Positions 23,680-33,800 of a DNA stretch of 64,000 nt are shown here, piece by piece (position 1 is the first letter of the stretch; each line of letters begins with the position of its first letter). Location of the stretch: NCBI GenBank assembly GCA_002694985.1, contig NZNS01000010.1, positions 767,392 to 831,391 on the forward strand. The letters run 5' to 3'. Source of the stretch: Parvibaculum sp. GTDB lineage: Bacteria > Pseudomonadota > Alphaproteobacteria > Parvibaculales > Parvibaculaceae. The notes beneath the pieces are model-generated. The model was not told the DNA's origin. It saw only the letters and a program-made list of their open reading frames with translations, and searched no databases. A program made the position numbers and the translations under genes.

Positions 23680-23910
23680 TTAACTCTCGCCATCTTCGTC
23701 CGCGGGACGCATTTGCGACGCCTCGTCCCACTCGTCCGGCGGCTCGACGGCGGGGATTGCATAAGTGCCTTTCAGCCAGCGGTTCAGATCCACATCCGCG
23801 CAATGCCTGGAGCAGAAGGGATGAAACCCCGAGGCCGAGCGTGCGCCGCAAATCGGGCATGGGCGCGGCGCCCTCAGTTTCACGACCTTACCGTCGTCCT
23901 CGCCTGCCAA
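23680..23910 (-). CDS. yacG: DNA gyrase inhibitor YacG
   Basis: 76 residues from a TTG codon behind GGAGG (other starts are within ten codons). Four zinc-binding cysteines are in the family pattern: CPICGARS and CSRHCADVDL, followed by NRWLKGTYAIP. YacG is a small zinc protein that binds GyrB and blocks DNA binding by gyrase. It lies 18 bp downstream of the RNase E/G gene in a block conserved in alphaproteobacteria. Confidence 0.9.
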   Translation of the reverse strand: MAGEDDGKVVKLRAPRPCPICGARSASGFHPFCSRHCADVDLNRWLKGTYAIPAVEPPDEWDEASQMRPADEDGES

Positions 23911-23928
23911 GATGGCCTCCTCACACGC

Positions 23929-25449
23929 CTATTGAACAACGCCGACATCAATGCGCTCGCGTGAAAACGCAGGTTCTCCCACGATTTTTACATCTGCTGC
24001 AACGCGCCTCAGCAATCTTTCAACGAGATAGGGATTGCCGCGTTCCAACCAATCGACGACTTCCGCCGATGCGCGCGCGACAAGCGGACGGCCGGGGCTT
24101 GCCTGCGCCTCTCGTGCGATCTTGCGCAGGAGATCGTTCGCAACCGTCGCGCACGTCTTGCGGCGCGGGCGGCCATTCGCATAGGCCGGCTCGGTAAGCA
24201 ACTTGTCGAGCGGTTCGCGCACACGCTTGCGCGTCATCTCTACAAGGCCGAATTCCGACATGCCGGAAATCTGCGTCGGCACACGGTCTTTTGCAAAACC
24301 TTCGTTGAGCGCGTCGATGACCTTCTGGATGTTTGCCGGATCGTTCAGATGGATGAAGTCGATCACGATGAGGCCGCCCGTTCCGCGCAGGCGGAGCTGG
24401 TAGACGATCTCGTCCACCGCTTCGAGGTTGATCTTGACGCTCGTCTCTTCAAGACCTGTCGCTGCGGTATAGCGGCCGGAGTTCACGTCGATCGCCGTCA
24501 GCGCTTCCGTCGTTTCGATGGTGATCCAGCCGCCGGAGGGAAGTTCCGCGCGCGGTTCCAGCGCTGCTTCGATTTCACCATCGATATCGTAAAGCGCAAA
24601 GAGATCGCCGGGTCCATTGAACAATTGCACGCGGTCGAGCATTTCCGGCATGGCCCGGCGGCAATAACGCTGGGCTTCGCCAAAGGCATCCACGCAGTCG
24701 ATCAGCACACGCGCCGTGTCGGCGCTCACGCAATCGCGCAGGGTCTTCGACACAGGATCGAGATCGTGGAAGACGACACAGGGCGCGTTGGACTTGCGTT
24801 CCGTTTCACGCAGCTTGCGCCATTCTTCCGCAAGCTGGCGCGCGTCGGCGGCAATGTCTTCCGCCGTGGCGCCGATTGCCGCCGTGCGAACGATGAAGCC
24901 CGCCGGCTCGCCTGTCACACCCATCGGATTGAAGCGTTCGACCATTTCTTCGACAAGGGTGGTCAGTCTTTCGCGCTCCGCTTCGTCCTCGATGCGGCGC
25001 GACAGGGCAACGCCGGACTGGTTGGGAACGAGAACAAGAAGGCGGCCTGGAATTGTGACATTCGCGGAAAGGCGCGCGCCCTTGTCACTAATCGGATCCT
25101 TTACTGCCTGCACTAGGATCGTCTGCCCTTCCTGCACGCAGGCGCTGATCGGCGGCAATACGCCCTCATCGAGGCCGGTAAGTTCGCAAAGGCAGCGCGC
25201 CTCTCGCGCACCGAGAAAACCGGCGCGTTCCAGACCGACTTCCACAAAGGCTGCCTGCATGCCGGGTAGCACACGCTGCACACGGCCGAGAAAAATATTG
25301 CCGATCAGCGAATGACCGGCGCGGCCTGTCTTTGCCTTGAGGTCGTCTTCCATGGTGCGCTCAAGAAAGAGTTCCACCGGACGCCCGTCCTCGACGATTG
25401 CGACGCGCGTTTCGCCGGGACCTACGTTGATTAAAACTTCTTCGGACAT
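23929..25449 (-). CDS. Ribonuclease E/G family protein
   Basis: 506 residues from ATG 25449. After a short N-terminal strand set (MSEEVLINVGPGETRVAIVE) comes an S1 RNA-binding domain (LIGNIFLGRVQRVLPGMQAA) and then the RNase H-like and DNase I-like parts with GLIVIDFIHLNDPANIQKV, where acidic residues bind the catalytic metal ion. The short length and absence of a long C-terminal scaffold fit RNase G rather than RNase E. The zinc-link CPxCxG motif is not seen. Role: rRNA and mRNA processing in the cytoplasm. Confidence 0.9.
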   Translation of the reverse strand: MSEEVLINVGPGETRVAIVEDGRPVELFLERTMEDDLKAKTGRAGHSLIGNIFLGRVQRVLPGMQAAFVEVGLERAGFLGAREARCLCELTGLDEGVLPPISACVQEGQTILVQAVKDPISDKGARLSANVTIPGRLLVLVPNQSGVALSRRIEDEAERERLTTLVEEMVERFNPMGVTGEPAGFIVRTAAIGATAEDIAADARQLAEEWRKLRETERKSNAPCVVFHDLDPVSKTLRDCVSADTARVLIDCVDAFGEAQRYCRRAMPEMLDRVQLFNGPGDLFALYDIDGEIEAALEPRAELPSGGWITIETTEALTAIDVNSGRYTAATGLEETSVKINLEAVDEIVYQLRLRGTGGLIVIDFIHLNDPANIQKVIDALNEGFAKDRVPTQISGMSEFGLVEMTRKRVREPLDKLLTEPAYANGRPRRKTCATVANDLLRKIAREAQASPGRPLVARASAEVVDWLERGNPYLVERLLRRVAADVKIVGEPAFSRERIDVGVVQ

Positions 25450-25570
25450 AAAACCCCTGATTTGCGCCCGACGCGCCCCCACGCAGCCGGATGCCCCATC
25501 TTCACCCTCGTACCTTCCAATCCTTGAAGGAGCGATCCTAACACTGTTGTCAGCCGGGATGATAGCCGCG

Positions 25571-26152
25571 TCAGTTCTTTGAAATCACAGGATAACCCGC
25601 GCCCGAAAGCAGCCCCGCCGTCTCAAAGAGGGGGAGGCCGACCACAGCGGAATGCGACCCTGTCAGCGCGCGGACGAAGATCGCGGCAAGCCCCTGAACC
25701 GCATAGCCGCCTGCCTTGCCGCGCCATTCGCCCGAAGCCAGGTAGAATGCAATCTCGTCCCCGGACAGACGTTTGAAGGTGACTCGCGTTTCATTCACGC
25801 GAATGGCATTGCGATCCGGCGTAACGAGACAGACACTTGTGTACACGCGATGCGCGCGGCCGGAGAGAAGCTTCAAGCATTCCTCGGCTTGTACTTCAGT
25901 CTCGGCCTTGGGGAGGATGCGCCGCCCGCAAGCGACAACCGTATCCGCGCCAAGCACGAAGGCGTCGCCATGCACCGAGGCAATGGCCTCGGCCTTTTCG
26001 CGCGCAAGACGCTCGGCATGGGCGCGCGGCAGTTCGTTCTTTTTCGGGGTTTCGTCTATGTCGGCTGCGACGACAAGATCGGGCGCGATGCCGATCTGCG
26101 CAAGCAGCGCGAGCCTGCGGGGCGAAGCGCTGGCGAGAACGAGGCGTGTCAC
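25571..26152 (-). CDS. Maf-like nucleotide pyrophosphatase
   Basis: 193 residues from GTG 26152, overlapping the infA stop (GTGA). It has the Maf signature at the N-terminus ([19 protein letters not shown]), a central ADTVV (residues about 68-72) and KAGGYAVQG. Maf proteins hydrolyse modified or dTTP/UTP-type nucleotides to monophosphates, clearing the pool. infA, maf, RNase E/G and yacG form one leftward unit. Confidence 0.92.
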   Translation of the reverse strand: MTRLVLASASPRRLALLAQIGIAPDLVVAADIDETPKKNELPRAHAERLAREKAEAIASVHGDAFVLGADTVVACGRRILPKAETEVQAEECLKLLSGRAHRVYTSVCLVTPDRNAIRVNETRVTFKRLSGDEIAFYLASGEWRGKAGGYAVQGLAAIFVRALTGSHSAVVGLPLFETAGLLSGAGYPVISKN

Positions 26153-26367
26153 TTGAAACGGTAGGTGATCCGCCCCTTGCTCAGATCGTAGGGCGTCATT
26201 TCCACAAGCACCTTGTCACCTGCAAGCACGCGGATGCGGTTCTTACGCATCTTGCCGGCCGTGTGCGCAATGATCTCGTGTTCGTTCTCAAGCTTCACGC
26301 GGAACGTTGCATTGGGCAGCAGTTCCGTCACCACGCCCGGAAACTCGAGCAGTTCTTCTTTCGACAT
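26149..26367 (-). CDS. infA: Translation initiation factor IF-1
   Basis: 72 residues, exact family length. A single S1-type OB fold with [34 protein letters not shown] and [13 protein letters not shown], ending GRITYRFK. It binds the ribosomal A site during initiation. First gene of the leftward unit infA-maf-rng-yacG. Confidence 0.98.
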   Translation of the reverse strand: MSKEELLEFPGVVTELLPNATFRVKLENEHEIIAHTAGKMRKNRIRVLAGDKVLVEMTPYDLSKGRITYRFK

Positions 26368-26422
26368 TCACTATCCTTCGGAAATTTGGCCGAAGAATGG
26401 TCACAAAGCCTCCGAAAATCAA

Positions 26423-26458
26423 GAGCCCGGCCCGCTAATTCGCACGGGGGTCGGGCTC
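26423..26458 (-). terminator. Probable terminator after the SIMPL gene
   Basis: Read leftward, GAGCCCG (26458-26452) pairs with CGGGCTC (26429-26423), enclosing a GC-rich loop and followed by TTGATTTTC. It lies between the SIMPL-domain gene and infA. Confidence 0.5.
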
Positions 26459-26486
26459 AAGATATTGATTTCCAGAGGTTTTCGGA

Positions 26487-27212
26487 TCAGTCGGCCAAAA
26501 GGTACTCAATGGTGGAGACGACACGGACGGTCTTCATGACCTGTTCGGTCTGCTGTGCGCCCGGTATGCCGTCGCGCGGCTCGATGGAGAACTGACCCTG
26601 CCAAGCGCGCCTGATGCCGCCCAGATGGGAGCCGGAGTCGGCTGCAAAGGTTTCCGCCGCCTCGCGGGCGCGCTGGGTGGCCTCCTCGATCATTTCCGGC
26701 TTCACATCGGCAATTTTCGTGAACAGGTAAGAGGGCCGGACCGGACCATATTCGTTAGATAAAACAACACCTTGCTCGATGAGCGCGCTGCTCTCACGGT
26801 TCGCCGCCGCGACCTTGTCCACGTCGGTCGAACGCAGCACGAGCTGCTGAGCGATGATGAAGCGCGTATCGAACTGACCGCTCGAATACATCTGGGCGAG
26901 ACGGTCAGTGACCTGCGGCGCCTGAAGCTCGATCTCGTCTTCAGAAAAACCATGTGATTTCAAGAAGTTACCGACAATCTCCGCGTTCCGTTTCACCTCG
27001 GCCTGCGTGGTGGCGAGGTCGTTGCCGGTCACGACGAAGCGCAGGCCCCAAAGCGCGAGGTCAGCCTTAACCTCCCGTTCCGAAAGGCCTTTTACGGATA
27101 CGGAGCGATCTCCGAGACGCGATTTCACGAGTCCCTGACCGCCAAGATAACCGCCAAGGGCGATACCGAGACCAAGGATCAGGGCGGCCGTCAAAGTGAA
27201 AATGGATTTCAT
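26487..27212 (-). CDS. SIMPL-domain periplasmic protein
   Basis: 241 residues. N-terminal hydrophobic anchor or signal (ILGLGIALGGYLGGQGLVKS), then the conserved DUF541/SIMPL pattern: VSVKGLSEREVKADLALWGL, a central EIELQAPQVTDRLAQ and a C-terminal ATQRAREAAETFAAD. Members are periplasmic or membrane-anchored; their biochemical role is not settled. A Pho-box-like array lies about 92-120 bp upstream of its start, in reverse orientation. Confidence 0.85.
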   Translation of the reverse strand: MKSIFTLTAALILGLGIALGGYLGGQGLVKSRLGDRSVSVKGLSEREVKADLALWGLRFVVTGNDLATTQAEVKRNAEIVGNFLKSHGFSEDEIELQAPQVTDRLAQMYSSGQFDTRFIIAQQLVLRSTDVDKVAAANRESSALIEQGVVLSNEYGPVRPSYLFTKIADVKPEMIEEATQRAREAAETFAADSGSHLGGIRRAWQGQFSIEPRDGIPGAQQTEQVMKTVRVVSTIEYLLAD

Positions 27213-27303
27213 GGTAAGGCATTCCCCCGCTTCAGATTTTCCGATTTATACCACATGGATTGCGGCGGTTTCATGGATCAAACCGGGGACAACCCGCCCA
27301 CCA

Positions 27304-27332
27304 CTGTCACACAAACGTCATAAAAACGTCAC
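27304..27332. promoter_or_regulatory. Pho-box-like triple repeat (27213-27543 intergenic)
   Basis: CTGTCAC, ACGTCAT and ACGTCAC begin at 27304, 27315 and 27326, an exact 11-bp period, the spacing of PhoB half-sites. The same three-unit array occurs at 60154. Rightward there is no gene with a matching start; leftward is the SIMPL gene. The rest of the 331-bp gap has no other feature I can name. Confidence 0.5.
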
Positions 27333-27543
27333 GCAAGGCCGAACCCGAGGACAACCGGCCCCAAGGACAATTTTCGCTCGCGGCGTTTTCGGGACCGACA
27401 TTCCGGCTCTTGCCGACGCGATTCCCCGGAAGGGTTTTGCTCAGACTACGCATCCGGCGCTGTTCCGGGGACAAGATCGCGCACCCTTGCCTGCATGTCC
27501 CTTCCATGCCCCCTGGCTTGCGCCGGGGCGACTTTATCCCCGT

Positions 27544-28038
27544 TCAGCCCATCTCGGCGCCGGCGCGGCCGAAGCGGCGCTCAAGAAGCTTTGCGAGTTC
27601 ATCTCGCAGCGCGCGATAGGCATCGAGACGGCGCTCACGATTGCCGCCGGTGGGCACGGCGAGCGGATCTGCGACTTCCCAATATTCAACGTCCGTAGCG
27701 GAGGAGCGCGTCAGGGCCTCCGCCTGCTCGCGCGCCTCGGGCGTGAGCGCGACGATGAGATCGAAGCTCGTCACATCGTCGAGTTCGTCGATGCTCTTGG
27801 GTGTGCTAGGCGCAACATCGACGCCTGCTTCACGCAGAACCTCGGCGGCAAAGGGATCGGGATCTTCCGCAGGCGAGACGCCGGCGGAATCGATGAAGAT
27901 GCGGGCGCCGTGGTTCTTCTTTAGCAGCGCCTCGGCGATGGGTGAGCGGATCGCATTCAGGTTGCAGACGAAGAGCACCGACGCCGGAATGCCGTCTCCC
28001 TTCTTTACCTCCGCACTGCCGCCAGCCATCGTACTCAT
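27544..28038 (-). CDS. Low-molecular-weight protein tyrosine phosphatase
   Basis: 164 residues. ATG 28038 overlaps the UPF0262 stop. The phosphate loop CNLNAIRS at about residues 25-32 is the CxxNxxRS signature, and DPLAV near residue 123 is the general-acid Asp-Pro loop. The N-terminal 17 residues are extra and polar. Cytoplasmic phosphatase; an arsenate-reductase-like role is possible but not shown. It is part of the conserved hisD-UPF0262-phosphatase-infA block. Confidence 0.9.
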   Translation of the reverse strand: MSTMAGGSAEVKKGDGIPASVLFVCNLNAIRSPIAEALLKKNHGARIFIDSAGVSPAEDPDPFAAEVLREAGVDVAPSTPKSIDELDDVTSFDLIVALTPEAREQAEALTRSSATDVEYWEVADPLAVPTGGNRERRLDAYRALRDELAKLLERRFGRAGAEMG

Positions 28039-28565
28039 CCCTTGATGTGCAGGACGCAGATAAGGGTGAAGAGACGGCGCGCCGTATCGAAGTCCATCTC
28101 GATCTTGCCGGAAAGGCGCTCCTTCAAGGTTTCGGAGCCCTCGTTGTGGAGACCACGGCGGCCCATGTCGATCGCCTCGATCTGCGCGGGCGCAGCGGTC
28201 TTGATCGCGTCGTAATAGCTTTCGCAGATCATGAAATAGTCCTTGATGATCCTGCGGAACGGCGTGAGCGAGAGCAGCACCTTGCCATGCGCATCGCCGG
28301 ATTCGAGGCGGATGTCGAAGACGAGACGGTTTTCCTCGATGGAAAGATGAAGAATGTAAGGACCGCCATCGCTGCCGACCGGCGCGAAACGGTTTTCCTC
28401 CAGGAGGTCGAAGATCGCGACCTTGCGCTCATGCTCGACATCGGGGCTGCGGCGCACGACCGAGCGCTCGTCGAGAATAAGGTCGACGATGCGAAAATCT
28501 GTTCCCTCCGGAAAAACCGGAGAGGCGGATGCGCTGGTTTCATCGTCTGCCGAATGATCGGTCAT
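28035..28565 (-). CDS. UPF0262 family protein
   Basis: 176 residues. Recognised from its pattern [40 protein letters not shown] and [20 protein letters not shown], and from its position between hisD and the phosphatase gene, which is conserved in alphaproteobacteria. Molecular role unknown. The first 20 residues are Ser/Asp-rich and probably disordered. Confidence 0.85.
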   Translation of the reverse strand: MTDHSADDETSASASPVFPEGTDFRIVDLILDERSVVRRSPDVEHERKVAIFDLLEENRFAPVGSDGGPYILHLSIEENRLVFDIRLESGDAHGKVLLSLTPFRRIIKDYFMICESYYDAIKTAAPAQIEAIDMGRRGLHNEGSETLKERLSGKIEMDFDTARRLFTLICVLHIKG

Positions 28566-28695
28566 GGTGGTGCAGTGTAAGCCGATTTGAAGGAAGGAAG
28601 AAAGCGAGGGCGACCGGCCTTCAAGAGGGAAGGTCCATGGGCTCCGATCTCCACCGGAGGTGACATGCGTTCTGAAGGCGAGGCCGGAAAATCTT

Positions 28696-29991
28696 TCAAA
28701 GGTTCAGGCGAATGGCGACCGAGCGGCCATGTGCGTCGAGGCCCTCGGCCTCGGCGAGCGCAAGGGCGGCGGGGCCGATGGCGCGCAGCGCCTCCGGGCC
28801 GCAGCGAACGATGGAACTGCGCTTCATGAAGTCGAGTACGTTGAGGCCCGAGGAGAAGCGCGCCGAACGCGCCGTAGGCAGCACATGGTTCGAACCGGCC
28901 ACATAGTCGCCAATGGCTTCCGGGGTATAGCGTCCCAGGAAAATCGCGCCGGCGTTGGAAATCTGCGCAAGGAGGCTGTCGGGGTCCGCGACCGCAAGCT
29001 CCAGATGCTCGGGCGCAAGCCGGTCGACCAGCGGACAGGCATCGGCAAGCCTTTCCACCACAATGACTGCACCGAAATCGGCCCAGCTCTTCGTTGCAGT
29101 CGTCTCGCGCGGGAGTGTCTTCAACTGGCGCTCCACCGCTTCCTCGACGCGCCCGGCAAATGCAGTGTCATCGGTAATCAGGATCGACTGCGAGCTTGCA
29201 TCATGCTCGGCCTGCGAGAGGAGATCGGCTGCGATCCATTCGGGATCGTTCTCGCCATCGGCAACAACGAGAATTTCCGACGGCCCGGCAATCATGTCGA
29301 TGCCGACCGTGCCGAAGACCTGGCGCTTGGCTTCCGCGACAAAGGCATTGCCGGGACCGACAATCTTGTCGACGGGGGCAATCGTCTTCGTGCCAAAAGC
29401 GAGCGCGGCGACGGCCTGCGCACCGCCGACACGGTAAACCTCGTTCACGCCTGCGAGCCTGGCGGCGGCAAGCACCAGCGGGTTCACGATGCCGTCCGGC
29501 GTCGGCACCACCATGACGATGCGCTTCACGCCCGCGACCTTCGCGGGGACAGCGTTCATCAAGACCGAACTCGGATAATTCGCCGTGCCGCCTGGCACGT
29601 AGAGACCAACCGCGCCGATGGAGGTCCAGCGATGGCCAAGCTCCACGCCCTGCGCATCCGTGAAGCGCGCATCTTCCGGGCGCTGACGTTCGTGATAGGC
29701 CGCGATACGCGTGGCGGCGATCTTCAGGGCCTCAAGCGTTTTCGGATCGCAGGCATCCATCGCAGCATCGAGATCGGCCTGCGGTATCGCAAGCGTTTCG
29801 GCGGTGAGGCCCTCGAGGCGGTCGAAGCGGCATGTATATTCGATCAGCGCCTCGTCACCACGCGCGCGCACATCCGCGACGATCTTTTCAACCACGTCGC
29901 GCACATCGACGGATGCCTCGCGCTTTCCCGTGAGAAGAGCGGCGAAGTCCTTTTCGAAGGTTGAGTCTTTCGCATTCAGGCGAGTGGGCAT
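28696..29991 (-). CDS. hisD: Histidinol dehydrogenase
   Basis: 431 residues from ATG 29991, normal length. Signature text includes [61 protein letters not shown] and [14 protein letters not shown]. The enzyme oxidises L-histidinol in two NAD-dependent steps to L-histidine, using a zinc ion. It is read with the DUF2948 and murA genes upstream in the same direction. Confidence 0.98.
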   Translation of the reverse strand: MPTRLNAKDSTFEKDFAALLTGKREASVDVRDVVEKIVADVRARGDEALIEYTCRFDRLEGLTAETLAIPQADLDAAMDACDPKTLEALKIAATRIAAYHERQRPEDARFTDAQGVELGHRWTSIGAVGLYVPGGTANYPSSVLMNAVPAKVAGVKRIVMVVPTPDGIVNPLVLAAARLAGVNEVYRVGGAQAVAALAFGTKTIAPVDKIVGPGNAFVAEAKRQVFGTVGIDMIAGPSEILVVADGENDPEWIAADLLSQAEHDASSQSILITDDTAFAGRVEEAVERQLKTLPRETTATKSWADFGAVIVVERLADACPLVDRLAPEHLELAVADPDSLLAQISNAGAIFLGRYTPEAIGDYVAGSNHVLPTARSARFSSGLNVLDFMKRSSIVRCGPEALRAIGPAALALAEAEGLDAHGRSVAIRLNL

Positions 29992-29995
29992 TGGT

Positions 29996-30469
29996 TCAGT
30001 CCAGATCGTGCGCGGGCTTGTTCGGCGTTTCCCAGACGAGGCCGAGATCCGAGAGATGGGCATCGAGCGCCTCGACCTCAAGCTGCACTTCGGCACCGCC
30101 GGAGAAAACCAGCGTGACAATGCCCGAGGGCGCGTTCAACTCATCGAAGCGAATGGCCAGCAGGTTGAGCACGCCATCCGGCCTGTCCTGCGAGATGTTG
30201 CGCGCGCGGGCGGAAAGAACGTTGTCGAAATGGAGCCCTGTGCGAACGCGCTCATGGCTCTGCTTGCGGGACTTGCCCTCCCCTTCCCAGCGAAAACGGT
30301 TCACCACGCAGGCGAAGCGCCGTGTCGAGGGCAGGAAGGCAAGATCACGCACATGGGTGACCGCATCCTGCAAGGCAGCAGAAATCACTTCCAGATCGGT
30401 GGCATCCTCTGCGGCGAGGCGAAGGTCTTTCACGTCCGGCATAGCTGCTCCGGCTTTCTTTTCTGTCAC
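29996..30469 (-). CDS. DUF2948 family protein
   Basis: 157 residues from GTG 30469 (or ATG 30442). Pattern [32 protein letters not shown] and [18 protein letters not shown] is typical of a family found between murA and hisD in alphaproteobacteria. It overlaps the murA stop (GTGA) and ends 4 bp before hisD. Function unknown. Confidence 0.85.
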   Translation of the reverse strand: MTEKKAGAAMPDVKDLRLAAEDATDLEVISAALQDAVTHVRDLAFLPSTRRFACVVNRFRWEGEGKSRKQSHERVRTGLHFDNVLSARARNISQDRPDGVLNLLAIRFDELNAPSGIVTLVFSGGAEVQLEVEALDAHLSDLGLVWETPNKPAHDLD

Positions 30470-31737
30470 GCCTTTTCACGCCATATCTCGGCGCCACAGG
30501 CACTGAGTTTTGCCTCGATACGTTCAAAGCCGCGATCGAGGTGATAAACGCGGTTTACGACGGTTTCGCCCTCGGCGGCGAGACCGGCAATGATGAGGGC
30601 GGCGGAAGCGCGCAGGTCGGAGGCCATGACGGGCGCGCCCTTCAGCTTCTCGACGCCGCGCACCAGCGCCTTGTCGCCGTGAAGCGAGATATCCGCGCCG
30701 AAGCGGGCCAGTTCCTGCACATGCATGAAACGGTTTTCGAAAATGGTTTCGGTGATTTCGGATTCGCCGTCGGCCATCGTCATCAGGGCCATGAACTGCG
30801 CCTGAAGATCGGTCGGGAAACCGGGGAAGACCTGCGTCACCACATCCGTCGCCTGAAGACACTCGCCATTGCGCGAGATGCGCACGGCACCCTGCTCGCT
30901 CTCGACCTCGGCACCGGCGGCGCGAAGGACGGAGAGCGCGGCCTCGAATGTCTCGGGCAAGGCGCCTTCGAGCACCACCTCACCGCCCGCCATGGCGGCG
31001 GCGACGGCATAGGTGCCGGCCTCGATGCGGTCCGCGATGACGCTGTGGGTTGCGCCGTGCAGCTTTTCGACGCCTTCGATGCGCAATGTCGAGGTGCCGA
31101 TGCCCTCGATCTTCGCGCCCATGGCGACGAGGCAATTCGCGACATCGCAGATTTCCGGTTCGCGGGCTGCGTTTTCCAGCACGGTGAGACCATCGGCAAG
31201 CGTGGCGGCCATCATCAGCGTATGCGTGGCGCCGACGGAGACGATGGGCGAGCGGACGACCGCGCCCTTCAGACCGTCCGGCGCGGAGGCGAGGACATAG
31301 CCTTCCACGAGGTCGATCTCGGCCCCCATCTTCTGCAGGCCCTTTATATAAAGGTCGACCGGGCGTGCACCGATGGCACAGCCGCCGGGCAGCGAGACCT
31401 TGGCCTTCCGGCAGCGGCCGAGAAGAGGCCCGAGCACCCAGAAACTCGCGCGAATCTGCGAGACGATCTCGTAAGGCGCGGTGGTCGAGGTGATGTCGGC
31501 GGCGCGAATCGTCATCACGTCGGCATCCCCTCCATCATTCATGGACACGCTGGCACCAAGGGCACGGAGAAGCTTCGTCAGCGTCTTCACATCGGCAAGG
31601 CGCGGCATGTTGGCGAGCTTCAGGGGCTCGTCGGTCAGCAAGGCGGCCGTCATCAGCGGGAGCGCCGCATTTTTGGCGCCGCTCACGGGAATCCGGCCCT
31701 TGAGACGGCGGCCACCGCGAATGTGTATCGTATCCAT
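30466..31737 (-). CDS. murA: UDP-GlcNAc 1-carboxyvinyltransferase
   Basis: 423 residues from ATG 31737. Pattern [18 protein letters not shown] at the start, the catalytic loop [18 protein letters not shown] containing the PEP-reactive and fosfomycin-sensitive Cys, and [15 protein letters not shown]. It transfers enolpyruvate to UDP-N-acetylglucosamine, the first committed step of peptidoglycan synthesis, in the cytoplasm. Confidence 0.98.
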   Translation of the reverse strand: MDTIHIRGGRRLKGRIPVSGAKNAALPLMTAALLTDEPLKLANMPRLADVKTLTKLLRALGASVSMNDGGDADVMTIRAADITSTTAPYEIVSQIRASFWVLGPLLGRCRKAKVSLPGGCAIGARPVDLYIKGLQKMGAEIDLVEGYVLASAPDGLKGAVVRSPIVSVGATHTLMMAATLADGLTVLENAAREPEICDVANCLVAMGAKIEGIGTSTLRIEGVEKLHGATHSVIADRIEAGTYAVAAAMAGGEVVLEGALPETFEAALSVLRAAGAEVESEQGAVRISRNGECLQATDVVTQVFPGFPTDLQAQFMALMTMADGESEITETIFENRFMHVQELARFGADISLHGDKALVRGVEKLKGAPVMASDLRASAALIIAGLAAEGETVVNRVYHLDRGFERIEAKLSACGAEIWREKA

Positions 31738-32006
31738 GAATATGTCCCGGTTGGGGTTCAGCGGTTTATAGGGGGAGCGGGCCCCTAAGTCACAGGGCAA
31801 TCGAATGAATTCGATTACCCTTCCTTTTTATTACCCTCAAGCGCCGGGCGGGGCTTTCCTCGCATAAGCGCGGGCAGCCCCCGGGTGCGTATGCGCACCC
31901 TCTTATTGAGACAACAGGTGGCATCCGCCGCCGCCGGGCCTTGCCATTCTTGCGCAGCAAAAATGGTTGTCACCACTCATGCCCGCGAATCCGGGCACTT
32001 TTAGGG

Positions 32007-32180
32007 CTATTGCGCGCCTTCCTTGCGGGCGCGGGACTGCTGCTTCCGCTTCTTGAGGTTCTCGCGCAGCGTCTCTGCGAGGCGGGCTTCACGGGCCTTG
32101 GCCTCACGGGTCTGGGCGGCACGATCCTGGCCTTTGCCACCGGGCGTGCGGGGATCGAAGGTGGGGCGGCTGTTCTTCAT
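32007..32180 (-). CDS. Small basic conserved protein
   Basis: 57 residues from ATG 32180. Composition is extreme: Arg/Lys/Ala/Glu-rich helix (AREARLAETLRENLKKRKQQ) after a short opening MKNSRPTFDPRTPGGKGQD. Similar small basic proteins lie near murA in other alphaproteobacteria. Probably nucleic-acid-associated or disordered; function unknown. The gap between it and murA (31738-32006) holds only weak hairpins. Confidence 0.6.
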   Translation of the reverse strand: MKNSRPTFDPRTPGGKGQDRAAQTREAKAREARLAETLRENLKKRKQQSRARKEGAQ

Positions 32181-32395
32181 CTCTTGCTACTCAATTCGGG
32201 GGCCCAATCCGGCCAATCCGGGGGCCCGCATCCAGGGGAGAAAGAGGGGAAGATAGTGCGTTGCGGCATCTTGCGCGAGGGGGGTCGCTGTGGCACTTTC
32301 CGCGCGCTTCGAAAAAGAGGGCCAGCGCCCCGGCGCCAACGGTCCGTTTACCATTCGAGGCGAGACTGCGAGCGGCCTTCGCGCCCCTCCGGCAC

Positions 32396-32470
<75 letters not shown>

Positions 32471-32574
32471 TTTTCCCGGAAGACCTTTTTCCCTTCATTT
32501 CAATTCCTGCCCGGCCCTGGGACATGCTTCCGGCTCCTGATAGGCTTGAGCCTTGATCGGGGAAGGAGACGTTC

Positions 32575-32742
32575 ATGACCAAGCTGACAAATATGCTGGC
32601 TCCGGGCGTAGTGGTTCTGGGCCTGCTGGCCCTGACGATACCCACCGTGGCGAATGCACATGGCGGGGGATGCCGCAAATCCTCGCCGCCCGGACAATGC
32701 TGCCACATGGATAACAGCACCGGCGTCGTTCACTGTCACTAG
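32575..32742 (+). CDS. Small secreted Cys/His-rich protein
   Basis: 55 residues from ATG 32575 behind GGAAGGAGACG. A clear signal peptide (VVVLGLLALTIPTVANA, cleavage after about residue 28) leaves a mature peptide of only 27 residues with four Cys and four His, HGGGCRKSSPPGQCC and ending GVVHCH. It could bind metal in the periplasm. The ending resembles short HxxxxxxxHCH motifs in other small exported proteins. The tRNA-Thr gene lies about 100 bp upstream. Confidence 0.65.
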   Translation: MTKLTNMLAPGVVVLGLLALTIPTVANAHGGGCRKSSPPGQCCHMDNSTGVVHCH

Positions 32743-33025
32743 ACAAGGCAGCGCCCTCTCGCCGGGCCGACATACTGGTGATCGGGACACCGATCTGGCT
32801 CGGTGAGGAATCTTCCGTGTGCCGCCTTATTATCGAACGACTTTACGGTATGTCGGGCGAGCTGAACGAGAAGGGTCAGTCGAGTTTCTACGGCAAGAAC
32901 GGCGGCACGGTGATTACCGGCAATGAGGACGGCATCAAGCATTGCGCCATGTCGATCCTTCATGTCGATCCTTCATGCGCTCGGCCATCCGGGATACACG
33001 ACCCCGCCTCAGGCCCCCATCTGAG
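32742..33025 (+). pseudogene. Decayed flavodoxin-type NAD(P)H reductase
   Basis: One frame reads ADILVIGTPIWLGEESSVCR, then ELNEKGQSSFYGKNGGTVIT and AMSILH, typical of flavodoxin-fold reductases (middle part only). The frame is broken by a perfect 13-bp tandem duplication, ATGTCGATCCTTC at 32949 and 32962. Removing one copy restores ALGHPGYTTPPQA. The N-terminal third is missing, and a stop follows immediately after PPQAPI, so both ends are lost. Confidence 0.75.
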
Positions 33026-33033
33026 GCGGGCGC

Positions 33034-33723
33034 TCATGGCATGAGAAGCGCGAGGAGCGAAAGCGCCATCAATGCCTGCCCCACATAATAAGTGATCCAG
33101 ACGATCAGCCCGCGCGCGGGGACCGGCGACTTGAACTTGTCGAAGGCGATGACGCTGTCGGAAATCACGAAGAGGACGGCGCCGAGGCCGAGAAGAGGCG
33201 CGCCTTCGGGGATTGCGAGCGCGGACAAGGCCATGACGAGGATGACCACGAGATAGGTGCCGACGGGGAGCTTCATCCTGCCGAGGGTGGGGGCAAGCGT
33301 GAAATAAAGCGCCATAGCGCCGAGGCCGACGGCGAGCGAGATGGTCTTCTGCGCGAGCGTTTCGGGCGCGCTGGCGATGGGCACCATGACCGCGATATAG
33401 AAAAGATGGCTGACAAGGAAAGCCACGAGGCCACGCGGAAAATTGCGCGCATCGCCCTTCATGGCGAGGAAGAAGTCACCCAGCGCGGAAAAGAGAAAGG
33501 CGGCAGAGAGAAGCAGGAGCGGTAGCGCCGGGCCTATGCCGACCGCCAGAAGCGGCAAGGGCACGAGCAGGCCGATGGCAGCGGTCTTGAGGCCTGTGCG
33601 GAGCAGCGAAGGGGCCGCGCGCTCGATCACCTGATAGGCGATGGCCGCGATGAGCGAGAGCAGCGCGAGCGCAATGCGCAGCGCGTCGAGGCCATCCCCC
33701 GTCATGAAAATCCGCTCAAGCAT
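33034..33723 (-). CDS. Lysoplasmalogenase-type membrane protein (YhhN family)
   Basis: 229 residues from ATG 33723. Seven or eight hydrophobic helices fill the chain (LRIALALLSLIAAIAYQV; LPLLLLSAAFLFSALGDFFL; VLFVISDSVIAFDKF). The acidic residues in FSALGDFFLA and VISDSVIAFDKF match the YhhN/TMEM86 family, whose studied animal members hydrolyse the vinyl-ether bond of lysoplasmalogens. The bacterial substrate is not known. Inner membrane. Confidence 0.85.
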   Translation of the reverse strand: MLERIFMTGDGLDALRIALALLSLIAAIAYQVIERAAPSLLRTGLKTAAIGLLVPLPLLAVGIGPALPLLLLSAAFLFSALGDFFLAMKGDARNFPRGLVAFLVSHLFYIAVMVPIASAPETLAQKTISLAVGLGAMALYFTLAPTLGRMKLPVGTYLVVILVMALSALAIPEGAPLLGLGAVLFVISDSVIAFDKFKSPVPARGLIVWITYYVGQALMALSLLALLMP

Positions 33724-33800
33724 TCGTTTCCCCCCGTTCTTTATTCTTTCGTCCTTACCCCTATGATCGCGGAAGAGACAGGAATGCAAAAGGATCAATT

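Noticed and set aside
31883-31900. GGGTGCG-TATG-CGCACCC hairpin as a terminator
   Set aside because: No gene ends upstream on that strand and the following T-run is weak.
33002-33029. CCGCCTCAG/CTGAGGCGG hairpin as a terminator of the YhhN gene
   Set aside because: The stem is good but there is no T-run on either side, so its role is unclear.
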